Shown here piece after piece: positions 1 through 9,549 of a stretch of 64,000 bases of DNA (its first letter is position 1; each line of letters begins with the position of its first letter). Source of the stretch: Clostridia bacterium (GTDB taxonomy: Bacteria; Bacillota; Clostridia; Oscillospirales; Acutalibacteraceae); assembly GCA_017516745.1 (NCBI GenBank), contig JAFXBF010000004.1, forward strand, positions 62,001 to 126,000, in the 5' to 3' direction. The notes under the pieces are model-generated. The model saw nothing but the letters and a program-made list of their open reading frames with translations, had not been told where the DNA came from and searched no databases. The position numbers and the translations under genes were made by a program.

Positions 1-1323
1 TACATTAAAGCAATTTCTTCAATGCATTTCAACACGGTGATTGGCGCTTACGGCAGCAGTTATTATCACCGTGACGAAGCGTTCAGAAAACAGTATCCTA
101 TCAAAATATTCGGCTATGTTGAAAGCGCACCCGTCAGCGATAAAATGACAGTTGAAAACGGTGTTATTACCTTTTACGATATTGACGATATTCATGCAGC
201 ACTTCCCTTTGGTGAGCCGCAGTTAAGCGACTCCGAGGGCAAGCATCAGCCGATGAGAGTTTATAACAAGCTTCTGATGTATCGCAATTCACCTTATCCG
301 ACAAATATCACTCTCACTCACGAGCCTGCTTTCTATCGCTTTGCAGGACTTTCGGATTTCTGCCACTATGATGCATACAGAGTTGTTGCTCCGTTTTCCG
401 ATGCGTGGTTTAAATACACCTCATATGCACCGCAGAAAAAGTATGCTATCTATTGGGGTGCACCTCTTGAAACAACGGGTGACTATATGCGTTCACTTTC
501 GGCGATGAACAGACCGAATCCCGTTGCCGCATGGACTCAGGGAGCAAACACATGGGATACATTTCCGAGATTTACAAAGCAAGTGGAATATATGGATTCA
601 CCGAATCCTTATGAGCTTCGTGTTCAGGCATATCTGAATGTTGCCAACGGTGCAGCTTCTCTTTATTGGTTCAATATAGACGGCGAGGATCTTCTTTATT
701 ACAAAGAGAGCAGCCTCGAAATGAAAGATGTCAACCGTGAGCTTTCGGTTATCGGTGATTATCTTGTGAAGCAGATACCCTATTGGTATGAAAGAAATGA
801 AAACATTGATCTGAATGTAAACATCGGCTCGGATTATGCCGTTTTGTTTGCAACAGACCTCAATTACAAAATATCTGACGGACAGTACAAATATATCGGT
901 ACGGATGAAGAAAAAATATTGAGCTTTGAAATTCCCGATTACCTTGCCGATTATACCGAAGTTGTAAAAATAACAAAAGACGGCGTTGCTCGCTGTGACA
1001 GCACATATTCCGACAACACAGTTACACTCAAAGACAAAGTGGACATGACGGCTGTTTATGTTTTGGGTTATGACGGACTTTATGAAAGAATAGCAGACAA
1101 CTACAAAGCAGTTACAGAACAAGAAACCTTCAATATCTATAGCGACGATTCACAGTATGATGAGCTTCAGAGCGAATACGGTTACAGCGATGATAACCCG
1201 TACAAACCCGAAAACACCGTCAGAAACAGATTGCTCTATGTTTTCTTTATGCCGCTTGTAAGAGTTCTGGAGAGCATAATCACTGTATTGGTTTCTGCGT
1301 TCTATGTGTTTTTCGGAAAATAA
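1..1323 (+). CDS. Glycosidase-like surface protein, 5' end cut off
   Basis: The reading frame is open from base 1, so the gene begins left of the window; the first in-frame ATG at 22 is probably internal. The visible 433+ residues resemble the second half of a TIM-barrel glycoside hydrolase-like protein: many aromatic residues, a stretch around residues 165-225 reading like a substrate-cleft region (AAWTQGANTWD, then NGAASLYWFNIDG), and a beta-rich C-terminal domain. The last ~30 residues are a hydrophobic segment (PLVRVLESIITVLVSAFYVF) ending in GK, suggesting membrane attachment at the C-terminus. No specific GH family or catalytic pair could be fixed by eye. A terminator follows at 1410, so the gene is separate from the polysaccharide operon downstream, although a role in polysaccharide turnover is plausible. 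Confidence 0.6.
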   Translation, partial: YIKAISSMHFNTVIGAYGSSYYHRDEAFRKQYPIKIFGYVESAPVSDKMTVENGVITFYDIDDIHAALPFGEPQLSDSEGKHQPMRVYNKLLMYRNSPYPTNITLTHEPAFYRFAGLSDFCHYDAYRVVAPFSDAWFKYTSYAPQKKYAIYWGAPLETTGDYMRSLSAMNRPNPVAAWTQGANTWDTFPRFTKQVEYMDSPNPYELRVQAYLNVANGAASLYWFNIDGEDLLYYKESSLEMKDVNRELSVIGDYLVKQIPYWYERNENIDLNVNIGSDYAVLFATDLNYKISDGQYKYIGTDEEKILSFEIPDYLADYTEVVKITKDGVARCDSTYSDNTVTLKDKVDMTAVYVLGYDGLYERIADNYKAVTEQETFNIYSDDSQYDELQSEYGYSDDNPYKPENTVRNRLLYVFFMPLVRVLESIITVLVSAFYVFFGK

Positions 1324-1409
1324 AGAAGATTTTTTATGCAATCAAAAGCGCTTATGTGACAGAGCTTTGATATGGCTATAGCCTGAAAATTTATACGGTC
1401 AAATTTTAT

Positions 1410-1451
1410 GAGATGTCTTGCCGGAAAGCAGGACATCTCCGTTTGCTTTTT
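1410..1451 (+). terminator. Rho-independent terminator
   Basis: Stem GAGATGTC/GACATCTC, extended by TGC/GCA across one mismatch, is followed by a T-rich run. It sits 87 bases after the stop of the glycosidase-like gene and just before the next promoter. Confidence 0.75.
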
Positions 1452-1467
1452 GTGCTTTTTCGTGCGG

Positions 1468-1496
1468 TTGACATTTTTCGCATTGAGTATTATAAT
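1468..1496 (+). promoter_or_regulatory. Consensus sigma-A promoter of the polysaccharide operon
   Basis: A perfect -35 TTGACA (1468-1473), a 17-base spacer and a perfect -10 TATAAT (1491-1496), about 65 bases before the first gene of the exopolysaccharide cluster. Confidence 0.85.
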
Positions 1497-1561
1497 AATT
1501 AGGTCTGTAAGTATTTTTAAATATTTTAGGGGTTACAAATATTACGAAAGGCGGCGTTTTT

Positions 1562-3469
1562 TTGAGCATCGAGTTTTCTAACGGTACAAAAACTCTCTCT
1601 GACCGCAAATCTCTTATTATTATCACCACACGAAGGCTGGCTCTCGTTGTGCTGGATATTCTGGCAGTCAACCTGGCTTTCCTTATTGTCAGCGCCATAA
1701 ACTATCCCAAAGAAGAGCTTTATTCAGTTATTTTCCCCGCTCTTATGGGCAGGGCATTATATACAAGTCTTATTTTTGTTCTTATTCACGGCTTCTTCGG
1801 GCTTTACAACAGCCTTTGGGAATACGCCGGCGTACACGAGCTTTTCCGTTGCGCAGGTGCTGCCGTGCTCGGCACGCTGACCTCACTGGGCATTGACACT
1901 GTTTTGGACAGGCTGGATATGTACAACGTTGTTGTTCTGCGTGTCAGCGTATATTTTACCGCCGTGCTTCTCATCACGGCGATGACGGGCTCGATACGCC
2001 TTGTGTACAGGGCGTTACGCCGCATATCCAAGGCGCACTCCCATTCTTTGCACATACGTGACAGACGCCGTGTTATGATTATCGGCGCAGGCGATATGGG
2101 TCTGCTTGTTTACAAAGAGCTTGAAGCCAAGAGCTTCGGCACGGGAAAGCCCGTTGTTTTTGTTGACGACAGCCCGATGAAGACCGGCCGTCACGTTGAA
2201 GGCGTGCCGATTAAGGGCACCTGCGACGATATACCCGAGCTTGCACTCAAATACAAGGTTGACGAAATTGTTTTCGCCATTCCGTCTGCTTCGCCCCAGC
2301 GCAAGAGTGAAATTCTGCGCCTTGCAATGGAGACGGGCTGCATGCTCAAAACCTCGCTTTCTGTTCAGGAGGTTACCGAAAAAAGCGCAAACGAAGCCGC
2401 TATCCGTGACGTTGAAATCACCGACCTTCTGGCCCGTCCCGAGGTTACTCTCAACACAGATATCTGTTCTTATCTCAAGGACAGAACCGTGCTTGTCACA
2501 GGCGGCGGCGGTTCGATAGGCTCTGAAATCTGCACGCAGGTTGCCCGTTACAGCCCTGCAAGAATAATTATTTTCGACAACTACGAAAACAACGCTTTTG
2601 TTCTCAAAAACAAGCTGGACAGAAAGTACAAGGGCAAGGTGCAGTTCTTTATCCGCATCGGCTCTGTTCAGGATCCGAACAGATTAAAGGAAGTTTTTGA
2701 GGAGTTCAAGCCCTCCGTTGTTTTCCACGCTGCGGCACACAAGCACGTTCCTCTTATGGAGGACAGCCCCTGCGAGGCGGTCAAGAACAACATTTTCGGT
2801 ACATACAACACCGCACAGGCGGCAATTGAGAGCGGCGTCGGCAAGTTCGTTATACTTTCGACCGACAAGGCTGTTAACCCGACAAACGTTATGGGCGCAA
2901 CAAAGCGTGTGACCGAGCTTATTATTCAGTATTTCGAGCGCAAAAACACGGGCACACATTTTGCGGCTGTTCGCTTCGGCAATGTTCTCGGCTCAAACGG
3001 CAGCGTTATCCCGATTTTTAAGGAGCAGATTGCCGCAGGCGGTCCCGTAACCGTTACACACAAGGATATCACCCGCTACTTTATGACCATTCCCGAGGCG
3101 GCACAGCTTGTTGTTCAGGCAGGCGGTATTGCCAAGGGCGGTGAGATATTCGTGCTTGATATGGGCGAGCCCGTCAGCATTACCTCGCTTGCAGAAAAGC
3201 TGATTACGCTTTCGGGCTACAAGCCGTACGAGGAGATTAAAATTGAATTCACGGGTCTTCGCCCGGGCGAAAAGCTTTATGAAGAGCTCACCCTTTCCGA
3301 AGAGGAGGGCGAGATGCAGCTCACCTGCAACGACAAGATTTTTGTGCTTCCGCCAATTGACTTCAGCAGCGAGAGGCTGGAAGAGGGTCTTGAAAAGCTC
3401 AAAACAGTCAACCGCTTTAATGTAAGGGACACACTTTTGTCGCTCGTTCCCAATTTTGAAGTAAAATAA
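1562..3469 (+). CDS. Membrane-bound nucleotide-sugar 4,6-dehydratase (PglF/WbpM/CapD type)
   Basis: Proteins of this family convert UDP-GlcNAc to a 4-keto-6-deoxy sugar, the first step toward the diamino or deoxy sugars used in capsules and glycans. At 635 residues it is the long form: four predicted membrane helices (about 20-150), a Rossmann-like domain starting at IIGAGDMG (~173), and the catalytic SDR domain with TGGGGSIGSE (~312). The active site reads STDKAVNPTNVMGATKR (~433-449), with Met replacing the usual Tyr of YxxxK, which is typical of the long dehydratases. The start is TTG at 1562 behind AAAGGCGG; no better in-frame ATG precedes the conserved N-terminus. It is the first gene of the operon. 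The exact sugar product is not decided by sequence. Confidence 0.9.
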   Translation: MSIEFSNGTKTLSDRKSLIIITTRRLALVVLDILAVNLAFLIVSAINYPKEELYSVIFPALMGRALYTSLIFVLIHGFFGLYNSLWEYAGVHELFRCAGAAVLGTLTSLGIDTVLDRLDMYNVVVLRVSVYFTAVLLITAMTGSIRLVYRALRRISKAHSHSLHIRDRRRVMIIGAGDMGLLVYKELEAKSFGTGKPVVFVDDSPMKTGRHVEGVPIKGTCDDIPELALKYKVDEIVFAIPSASPQRKSEILRLAMETGCMLKTSLSVQEVTEKSANEAAIRDVEITDLLARPEVTLNTDICSYLKDRTVLVTGGGGSIGSEICTQVARYSPARIIIFDNYENNAFVLKNKLDRKYKGKVQFFIRIGSVQDPNRLKEVFEEFKPSVVFHAAAHKHVPLMEDSPCEAVKNNIFGTYNTAQAAIESGVGKFVILSTDKAVNPTNVMGATKRVTELIIQYFERKNTGTHFAAVRFGNVLGSNGSVIPIFKEQIAAGGPVTVTHKDITRYFMTIPEAAQLVVQAGGIAKGGEIFVLDMGEPVSITSLAEKLITLSGYKPYEEIKIEFTGLRPGEKLYEELTLSEEEGEMQLTCNDKIFVLPPIDFSSERLEEGLEKLKTVNRFNVRDTLLSLVPNFEVK

Positions 3470-3513
3470 CAGCAAACAGAGCGGAAAAAGCTGCTCTGAA
3501 AAGGAATTCTGAT

Positions 3514-4641
3514 ATGACCACATCTTTGCTTACAGTTTTCATATTGAGCCTTATGGGTGCATGGTTCGGAAAATCGGTGCCCTCGCTCGGCTATACCGCA
3601 TGGGGCACGAGAAAGCCGAATGTCATCGGTCTTTTCATAACAGGCTTTGTTATGATTGCTTTTTCCGGTTTGAGAAGAACAATCGGTGATACATATTACT
3701 ATATACACGCTTTTGAACTGGCAGAGCAGGCAGGTAACCCTATGCCTGTCGTCGGTGAGGATAACTTCCTGTTTGCTTTTTTGCAGTACTGGATAAGAGC
3801 GGTGGGCGGTAAATCGGACGCCTTTATTATGATAACTGCAATAATGACTTTGGTTCCGGTTTTGCTGACCTTCAGAAAATATGCCCCTGATTTTTTGCTG
3901 GCTGTTTTCTTTTACTTTACAACAGGTACGTACTATATCACAATGAACGGAATACGTCAGTTCGTTGCTACAGGTATTATTCTTATGGCCACAAAATATC
4001 TGTTTTCACCAAAGAAAACGGATTTTTTGAAATTCCTTGTGTTTGTTCTTGTGGCGTATTTTTTCCATACCTCAGCTATTATTCTCATACCGATATATTT
4101 TGTCTGCCGCCGCAAGGCCTGGTCTCCGTCGACATTTATGATTATTGTTGCGGGTTTTGCCGTGCTTATCTTTGTAAGCTTGTTTTTGCCGAGCTTCATG
4201 GGCATACTGGAGGGAAGCAGCTTCTCACAGTATACGGACGGTTGGTTTACTGACGGTGTTGAAGGCGGAGCAAACATATTAAGAGTAGGCTTCCAGGCGG
4301 TGCCTATGGTTTTGTCTGCCATATACTATAAGGAACTGAAAAAGCATGGACCTATAGTGGATGTTCTCATTAATATGTCCGTTGTGCATTTCGCAATTTT
4401 TCTTATTTCTCTTTACAACTGGATTTTTGCCCGGTTTTCATTTTACACATATACCTATGTTGCTATCCTTCTGGCTCTCATTTTCTCAACTGTGCTCAGG
4501 GATGCAAGAAGAACCTCAGTAAAATTTGTACTTTATATAGCCTTTATGTTCTTTTTCTTTAAAGATGCTGCAGGTGCGGATGCCTACCGAAGCGACTATT
4601 TCACCCCCAACAACAATGTTTGGTTCAGCTTTATTTACTGA
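3514..4641 (+). CDS. EpsG-family polysaccharide polymerase
   Basis: A 375-residue, highly hydrophobic protein with about ten membrane helices. It matches the EpsG/Wzy-like family by topology and by the cytoplasmic motif GLRRTIGDTYYYIH (~50-63), the counterpart of the family's R-x-x-x-G-DT-x-x-Y. Such proteins polymerise lipid-linked repeat units at the membrane. The start is ATG at 3514 behind AAAGGAATT. It lies between the dehydratase and the glycosyltransferases, where a Wzy-type polymerase is expected. No flippase (Wzx/MurJ-like) or chain-length regulator is present in this cluster, so those must lie elsewhere if the pathway is Wzy-dependent. Confidence 0.85.
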   Translation: MTTSLLTVFILSLMGAWFGKSVPSLGYTAWGTRKPNVIGLFITGFVMIAFSGLRRTIGDTYYYIHAFELAEQAGNPMPVVGEDNFLFAFLQYWIRAVGGKSDAFIMITAIMTLVPVLLTFRKYAPDFLLAVFFYFTTGTYYITMNGIRQFVATGIILMATKYLFSPKKTDFLKFLVFVLVAYFFHTSAIILIPIYFVCRRKAWSPSTFMIIVAGFAVLIFVSLFLPSFMGILEGSSFSQYTDGWFTDGVEGGANILRVGFQAVPMVLSAIYYKELKKHGPIVDVLINMSVVHFAIFLISLYNWIFARFSFYTYTYVAILLALIFSTVLRDARRTSVKFVLYIAFMFFFFKDAAGADAYRSDYFTPNNNVWFSFIY

Positions 4642-4662
4642 TAAACAGGAGGCGAATTTAAC

Positions 4663-5376
4663 GTGAACAAAACAATTCACTACTTCTGGTTCGGCGGCAA
4701 TCCGAAATCCAAACTCATTGAAAAGTGCATAGCCTCCTGGCACAAATATTTCCCTGATTTTGAAATTAAAGAGTGGAATGAGGAAAATTTTGACGTAAGA
4801 CAGAACAAATATATTTCTCAGGCTTATGATGCGAAGAAGTATGCTTTTGTTTCCGATTTTGCCCGCTTCAAAGTGCTTTATGATGAGGGCGGACTGTATT
4901 TTGATACGGATGTTGAGGTTGTAAAATCGTTCTCCGGTTTGCTGAAAAAAGATGCTTTTTCGGGTTTTGAAACAGAGAAATACATTAATCCCGGTCTTGT
5001 ACTCTGGGCGAAAGAGCCGCAAAATGAAATTATAAAGCAGATGCTTGACAGCTATGAAACCGATTCGTTTGTCAATGCGGACTCAACACTTAACGATGTT
5101 ACGGTGTGTGTTCGTTTTACCGATATACTTGAAAACTACGGCATAAAGCCCGACGACGGCACGGTTCAGACCTGCGGCAGTTTTACACTCTACCCGAGAG
5201 AGTATTTCTGTCCGCTCAACGATTTGACGGGTGTTATGAACAAAACGGAAAACACCTGCGCAATACATTGGTTTGCCAAGAGCTGGCTTGACAAAAAAAT
5301 TGTTTACCGTTCAAAAATCACCCGTATTATTCACCGCTTTTTTGGGGTGGATGCGTTGGCGAGGTTGCGAAAATGA
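4663..5376 (+). CDS. GT32-like glycosyltransferase (DXD sugar-binding)
   Basis: A 237-residue cytoplasmic glycosyltransferase. The N-terminus MNKTIHYFWFGGNPKS and the block SDFARFKVLYDEGGLYFDTD with the metal-binding DTD (Asp80/Asp82) are diagnostic of the GT32 / capsular polysaccharide synthesis family (Gly_transf_sug). The start is GTG at 4663, chosen because AGGAGG lies at the right distance and the conserved IHYFWFG follows at once. It ends in a 4-base ATGA overlap with the next gene, indicating translational coupling. It probably adds one sugar to the lipid-linked repeat unit; donor and acceptor are unknown. Confidence 0.9.
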   Translation: MNKTIHYFWFGGNPKSKLIEKCIASWHKYFPDFEIKEWNEENFDVRQNKYISQAYDAKKYAFVSDFARFKVLYDEGGLYFDTDVEVVKSFSGLLKKDAFSGFETEKYINPGLVLWAKEPQNEIIKQMLDSYETDSFVNADSTLNDVTVCVRFTDILENYGIKPDDGTVQTCGSFTLYPREYFCPLNDLTGVMNKTENTCAIHWFAKSWLDKKIVYRSKITRIIHRFFGVDALARLRK

Positions 5377-6560
5377 GTAAAAAACAGATTCTTATTGTCA
5401 GCGGCGGCATGGAGATAGGCGGCATTGAGCGTAGCCTTCTCGGTCTGCTGGGAGAATTCGATTATGATAGCTTTGATGTTGACCTTTTTCTTCATTCGGT
5501 CAGCGGCGAATTTCTGCCTTTGGTTGACAGGCGCTGCAATCTTTTACCTGAAATACCGCAGTGTGCGTCTATGACGAAGCCGATAAAAACCGTTCTTAAG
5601 CGCTACCCGTTGATAGCGCTTAATAGGCTGCACAAAAGATTTTCCGTGCAGAAAAAATACGGACTTAACGATGCAAGCGGTTTTGCTCTGCTTTCCGGGT
5701 ACTGGCAGTCTTGTGTCAAATATATGCCTGCTTTGGAAAAAGAGTACGATGTTGCAATCAGTTTTATGTGGCCGCATGAATATACGGCAAAAAAAGCTAA
5801 GGCAAAAAAGAAAATTGCCTGGATTCATACCGATTACACCGTGGCAGAAATGGACTTTGAAAAGGACGAAAAAACCTGGGACGGGTTTGATAAAATAGCC
5901 GGCGTGTCGGATAATGTCTGTGCCGCTTTTGCGAAGGTTTATCCTTCTTTGGCAGATAAGCTTGTTACAATCGAGAACGTGCTTTCACCCGATTTCGTGC
6001 ATGCACAGGCACAGCTTGAAAGTCCGTGCTATATTAACACCGACTTACCTGTGGTTCTTTCCGTAGGACGCTTTTGTCATCAAAAGGCGTTTGAACTCAT
6101 ACCTCAGTACAGCCGTATAATGCTTGATAAAGGATATGAACACAGGTGGTATATTATCGGCTACGGCGGCGAAGAAGGGCTTATAAAAAGCGAGATAGAA
6201 AAATATAATGTTTCGGAAAGCGTTATCATTCTGGGTAAGAAAGCGAACCCGTATCCGTATATGGCGGCGTGCGATATCTACGTCCAGCCTTCACGCTACG
6301 AGGGTAAGGCGGTTACGGTGCGTGAAGCACAGATTCTCGGAAAACCCGTGCTGATAACGGATTTTGAAACAGCTCAGAGTCAGGTTGAAAACGGTGTTGA
6401 CGGTATTATCTGTCCTATGGATGCTCAAAGCGTGTCAGATGCGGTTATTGAGCTTCTTGCCAGCAAGGAAACGAGAGAAAAGCTGAGTCGAAACTGCCTT
6501 GAACGCAACTACGGCAACAAGGAAAGTCTCGAAACAATTTACAAATTTATTGAAAGCTGA
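5373..6560 (+). CDS. GT4 family glycosyltransferase
   Basis: A 395-residue GT-B fold enzyme. The N-terminal domain begins with the glycine-rich ILIVSGGMEIGGIERSLLGL. The C-terminal Rossmann domain carries VGRFCHQKAFELI (~230) and the retaining-GT E-x7-E motif in PSRYEGKAVTVREAQILGKP (~306-325), which binds the nucleotide-sugar donor. There is no signal or membrane segment, so it acts at the cytoplasmic face. It overlaps the preceding GT32 by 4 bases and is followed 8 bases later by a paralogous GT4. The two share the block KxNPYPYMAACDIYVQPS with small changes, suggesting an old duplication. Confidence 0.92.
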   Translation: MSKKQILIVSGGMEIGGIERSLLGLLGEFDYDSFDVDLFLHSVSGEFLPLVDRRCNLLPEIPQCASMTKPIKTVLKRYPLIALNRLHKRFSVQKKYGLNDASGFALLSGYWQSCVKYMPALEKEYDVAISFMWPHEYTAKKAKAKKKIAWIHTDYTVAEMDFEKDEKTWDGFDKIAGVSDNVCAAFAKVYPSLADKLVTIENVLSPDFVHAQAQLESPCYINTDLPVVLSVGRFCHQKAFELIPQYSRIMLDKGYEHRWYIIGYGGEEGLIKSEIEKYNVSESVIILGKKANPYPYMAACDIYVQPSRYEGKAVTVREAQILGKPVLITDFETAQSQVENGVDGIICPMDAQSVSDAVIELLASKETREKLSRNCLERNYGNKESLETIYKFIES

Positions 6561-6568
6561 GCGGAAAA

Positions 6569-7744
6569 ATGAAAAAAAGTCTGCTGTTTATTCTGCCGTC
6601 GCTTGCAGGCGGCGGTGCGGAGAAAAGCCTTATCACGCTGCTGAGTCTTTTTGATTACAGCCGCTATGATGTTGACCTTTTTCTTTTCAGGAGAGAAGGT
6701 CTTTTTCTGCCGAATGTTCCCGAAGAAGTGAATATAATTGACGGCGGCGAAGGCTATTCTTTGTTTGACGGTGAGGCTTCCGCTTATATAAAAAAAAGCG
6801 TTAAAGGTCTGCGCTTTTCCGCTGCTCTTAACAGAATTGTCTATTCCCGTGCGGTTGTAAAAGGCGACAGAAAAGCCGTTTGGTCCTGCCTTAAGAAAGC
6901 TCTGCCTAAAACAGACAAGCATTACGATGTTGCTGTGGGTTATCTTGAGGGTAATGCAAATTATTACTGTGTTGACTGTGTTGATGCGGATATAAAAATC
7001 GGTTACATTCACAACGATTATTCAAAGCTCGGTTTGGATAAGAATTTTGACCGTCCTTTCTTTGAAAATCTGGACAAACTTATAAGCGTTTCGCCCGAGT
7101 GCAGCGATGTGCTCAAAAAAACTTTTCCCGAGATGGCGGAAAGAATTTTTACGGTTGAGAATATTTCTTCGCCCGAAGCGCTCAGGCAGCTTGCGGTCGA
7201 AAGCCCTGCAGAGTATACGGGTGTTGAAGAAAAAATACTGCTGACTGTCGGTAGGTTTTCTGAGCAGAAGGGTTACGACACGGCTGTTGATGCGGCGAGA
7301 ATACTCAAGGATAACGGCGTAGCTTTCAAGTGGTTTGCCATAGGCAAGGGCGAATTAAAAAGCACCATAGAAGAAAAAATCAACCGTTACGGTTTGCAGG
7401 AGGATTTCATTCTCCTCGGTGAAAAAAGCAACCCGTATCCGTATATAGATAACTGCGATATCTATGTCCAGCCTTCAAATTTTGAAGGCAAGTCAATTGC
7501 AATTGACGAGGCAAAGGCTTTTTCAAAGCCCATAGTTGCAACGAAGTTTTCAACTGTTTTTGACCAGCTTTCCGACGGCGAAACTGCCCTGCTTGCCGAA
7601 ATTGATGCAGCAGATGTTGCAAAGAAAATAACACAGCTTATAAATGACGAAGCACTTTGCAAAAGTTTGAGCGATACACTTGCACGAACTCACAAAGGCA
7701 ACGAGGAAGAACTTGAAAAATTTTACGCACTTTTGGAGAAGTAA
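6569..7744 (+). CDS. GT4 family glycosyltransferase (paralogue of previous gene)
   Basis: A 391-residue GT-B glycosyltransferase. The N-terminal SLAGGGAEKSLITLLSLFDY is the glycine-rich acceptor-side loop; VGRFSEQKGYDTA (~226) and PSNFEGKSIAIDEAKAFSKP (~302-321) form the donor site with the E-x7-E pair. It is clearly related to the upstream GT4 throughout, consistent with duplication and divergence to add a second residue. It is separated from the next gene by 2 bases, so it is the same transcription unit. Confidence 0.92.
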   Translation: MKKSLLFILPSLAGGGAEKSLITLLSLFDYSRYDVDLFLFRREGLFLPNVPEEVNIIDGGEGYSLFDGEASAYIKKSVKGLRFSAALNRIVYSRAVVKGDRKAVWSCLKKALPKTDKHYDVAVGYLEGNANYYCVDCVDADIKIGYIHNDYSKLGLDKNFDRPFFENLDKLISVSPECSDVLKKTFPEMAERIFTVENISSPEALRQLAVESPAEYTGVEEKILLTVGRFSEQKGYDTAVDAARILKDNGVAFKWFAIGKGELKSTIEEKINRYGLQEDFILLGEKSNPYPYIDNCDIYVQPSNFEGKSIAIDEAKAFSKPIVATKFSTVFDQLSDGETALLAEIDAADVAKKITQLINDEALCKSLSDTLARTHKGNEEELEKFYALLEK

Positions 7745-7746
7745 GC

Positions 7747-8652
7747 ATGTTTTACAAGGAATGGATGAAATACATCAGGGATGAGGTAAAACTCACCGAG
7801 GTTGTTATGCCCGGCACCCATAATTCCGGTAGCTACGGGATGATACCCTTTGCCTGCTGTCAGGGTGACGATATGTACACCCAGTTTGCCTGCGGCGTGC
7901 GTCATTTCTGTATACGCTACCACGGCATTACGAAGAATAAAATTCTTCTCAGCCATGGTGTTGCGATGGGTAAGCCCCTGACACACGCACTTAAAAGCAT
8001 GCGCAGAATGATTGAGGAAAACGACAGTGAATTTTTCATCTTCGATATGAGGGAGTATAATCCCCAGCCTGTCGGTCCGTTTACTTTTGTTTCCCGTGCA
8101 GATGATGAGGTGATGGCAAAACTCATCAATGAATACCTCAATGCGGATGAGCTCTGCTTTACGGATTATGAACACATAAGCGAAATTACTTTTGAAAAAA
8201 TACGAAAGAGCGGCAAGCGTTTTGTAATTCTCAATTACCGTGATGCCTACCCGTGGTGCAGGGGTAACTACGGCACGGTTAGCCCGTGGAATCCCGGCCT
8301 TCACGGAAAAAATGCCGAAACGTTTTCAAAAGAAGTCCTCTCGCATTTTGATAACGACCGGACTGACGGAATCTTTTGGTTCCAGACCCAGCAGACACCC
8401 GGCTTTGATGCCGAGGTCGGCTTCGTCACCCCACGTAAGCTTGATAAAGAATTGCGACCCTATTACCAAAAGATTATCGACACAATAAAGAACAATGAGT
8501 TTTATCTCAAAAGGGCAAACGTAATCTCAGGTGACTTTATGACCGAGGACTACTCAAAATGCCGTGAGATAATAAGACTCAATCTTTTTAAAGATACAGT
8601 CAAGGAAGAGTACAGAGAAATTTTTGCTTCTCAACTGGATAAATCAAGATGA
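7747..8652 (+). CDS. PI-PLC X-domain phosphodiesterase-like protein
   Basis: A 301-residue protein with the phosphatidylinositol-specific phospholipase C fold. The first catalytic His lies in MPGTHNSGSYGM (His25) and the second in LLSHGVAMG (His70), the pair that performs acid-base cleavage of inositol phospholipids in bacterial PI-PLC. FFIFDMREYNPQ (~94-105) matches the family strand that places Asp/Arg near the inositol ring. Unlike secreted bacterial PI-PLCs there is no signal peptide, so the protein appears cytoplasmic. Its stop overlaps the following PfkB kinase by 4 bases. A phosphodiesterase acting on a lipid or glycerophosphate decoration of the polysaccharide is possible; the substrate is not established. 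Confidence 0.8.
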   Translation: MFYKEWMKYIRDEVKLTEVVMPGTHNSGSYGMIPFACCQGDDMYTQFACGVRHFCIRYHGITKNKILLSHGVAMGKPLTHALKSMRRMIEENDSEFFIFDMREYNPQPVGPFTFVSRADDEVMAKLINEYLNADELCFTDYEHISEITFEKIRKSGKRFVILNYRDAYPWCRGNYGTVSPWNPGLHGKNAETFSKEVLSHFDNDRTDGIFWFQTQQTPGFDAEVGFVTPRKLDKELRPYYQKIIDTIKNNEFYLKRANVISGDFMTEDYSKCREIIRLNLFKDTVKEEYREIFASQLDKSR

Positions 8653-9539
8653 AATACGACAGCATAATTATCGGACATATAACTATGGATATAAATACAG
8701 ACAGCGACGGTGTGACTGTTAAGCAGGAGGGCGGAGCTGTTCTCTATTCCTCTGCTTCGGCTTTTGCGCTTGGCCACAGGGTTGCCGCAGTTACAAAATT
8801 GCCCGAAAAGGACAAGGACAGATTAAACGCATTGAAGCTTGACAAAGAAGACGTTTTCTGTACTTACTGTGAGTCGCCGTCAAATATGGTGAACATCTAC
8901 CTCACGCCTGACAGAGAGCGCAGAAACAGTACCTGTTCGAGTGTTGGCACCCCGTTCAATGCGGATGATTTGCCCGAAACAGATACGGAAATTTATCATT
9001 TTGCAGGTCTTGTCTTCGGTGATTTTGACGGAGGTCTGATCAAAGCCGCCGCAGAGAAAGCAAAGGTAGCCGTTGATGTTCAGGGCTTTCTGCGCCACGT
9101 AAACCGTGAAAACGGCTCGATGTATTTTGAGGACTGGGCAGAGAAAAAAGAATTGCTGCCCTATATTCATTTTCTCAAAACCGATGCCGCAGAGGCGGAA
9201 ATCCTCACGGGTACGGCAGACAGAAAAAAGGCGGCAGAAATTATGTATTCGTGGGGCGCAAAGGAAATTGTCATAACCCACAATACGGAAGTTCTTGTCT
9301 ATGACGGCAAGCAAGTTTACGCCTGCCCGATAAGGGCAAGAAATTTAAGCGGCAGAACAGGCAGAGGCGACACAACCTTTGCCGCATACATCTGCGAAAG
9401 ACTTTATAAAGACATACCTTCTTCGCTTCTCACCGCAACGGCTACGGTTTCTCTCAAAATGGAAACTCCCGGCCCGTTCGGCGGCACAAGAGAAGACGTT
9501 GAGAAATATATAAACGAATTTTATAAGGATATAATATAA
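8649..9539 (+). CDS. PfkB-family carbohydrate kinase
   Basis: A 296-residue ribokinase-like kinase. The N-terminus MKYDSIIIGHITMDIN is the usual first strand, and GRTGRGDTTFAAYICER (~235-251) is PfkB signature 2 with the catalytic base Asp241; the usual GAGD reads GRGD here, placing Arg in the anion-hole loop. VKQEGGAVLYSSASAFALG (~25) is the PfkB glycine-rich signature 1 region. Members phosphorylate sugars, nucleosides or inositol. The 4-base overlap with the PI-PLC-like gene and the following Gfo/Idh oxidoreductase make a polyol or inositol substrate worth considering, but sequence alone does not decide it. Confidence 0.85.
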   Translation: MKYDSIIIGHITMDINTDSDGVTVKQEGGAVLYSSASAFALGHRVAAVTKLPEKDKDRLNALKLDKEDVFCTYCESPSNMVNIYLTPDRERRNSTCSSVGTPFNADDLPETDTEIYHFAGLVFGDFDGGLIKAAAEKAKVAVDVQGFLRHVNRENGSMYFEDWAEKKELLPYIHFLKTDAAEAEILTGTADRKKAAEIMYSWGAKEIVITHNTEVLVYDGKQVYACPIRARNLSGRTGRGDTTFAAYICERLYKDIPSSLLTATATVSLKMETPGPFGGTREDVEKYINEFYKDII

Positions 9540-9549
9540 AGGAAAAGCT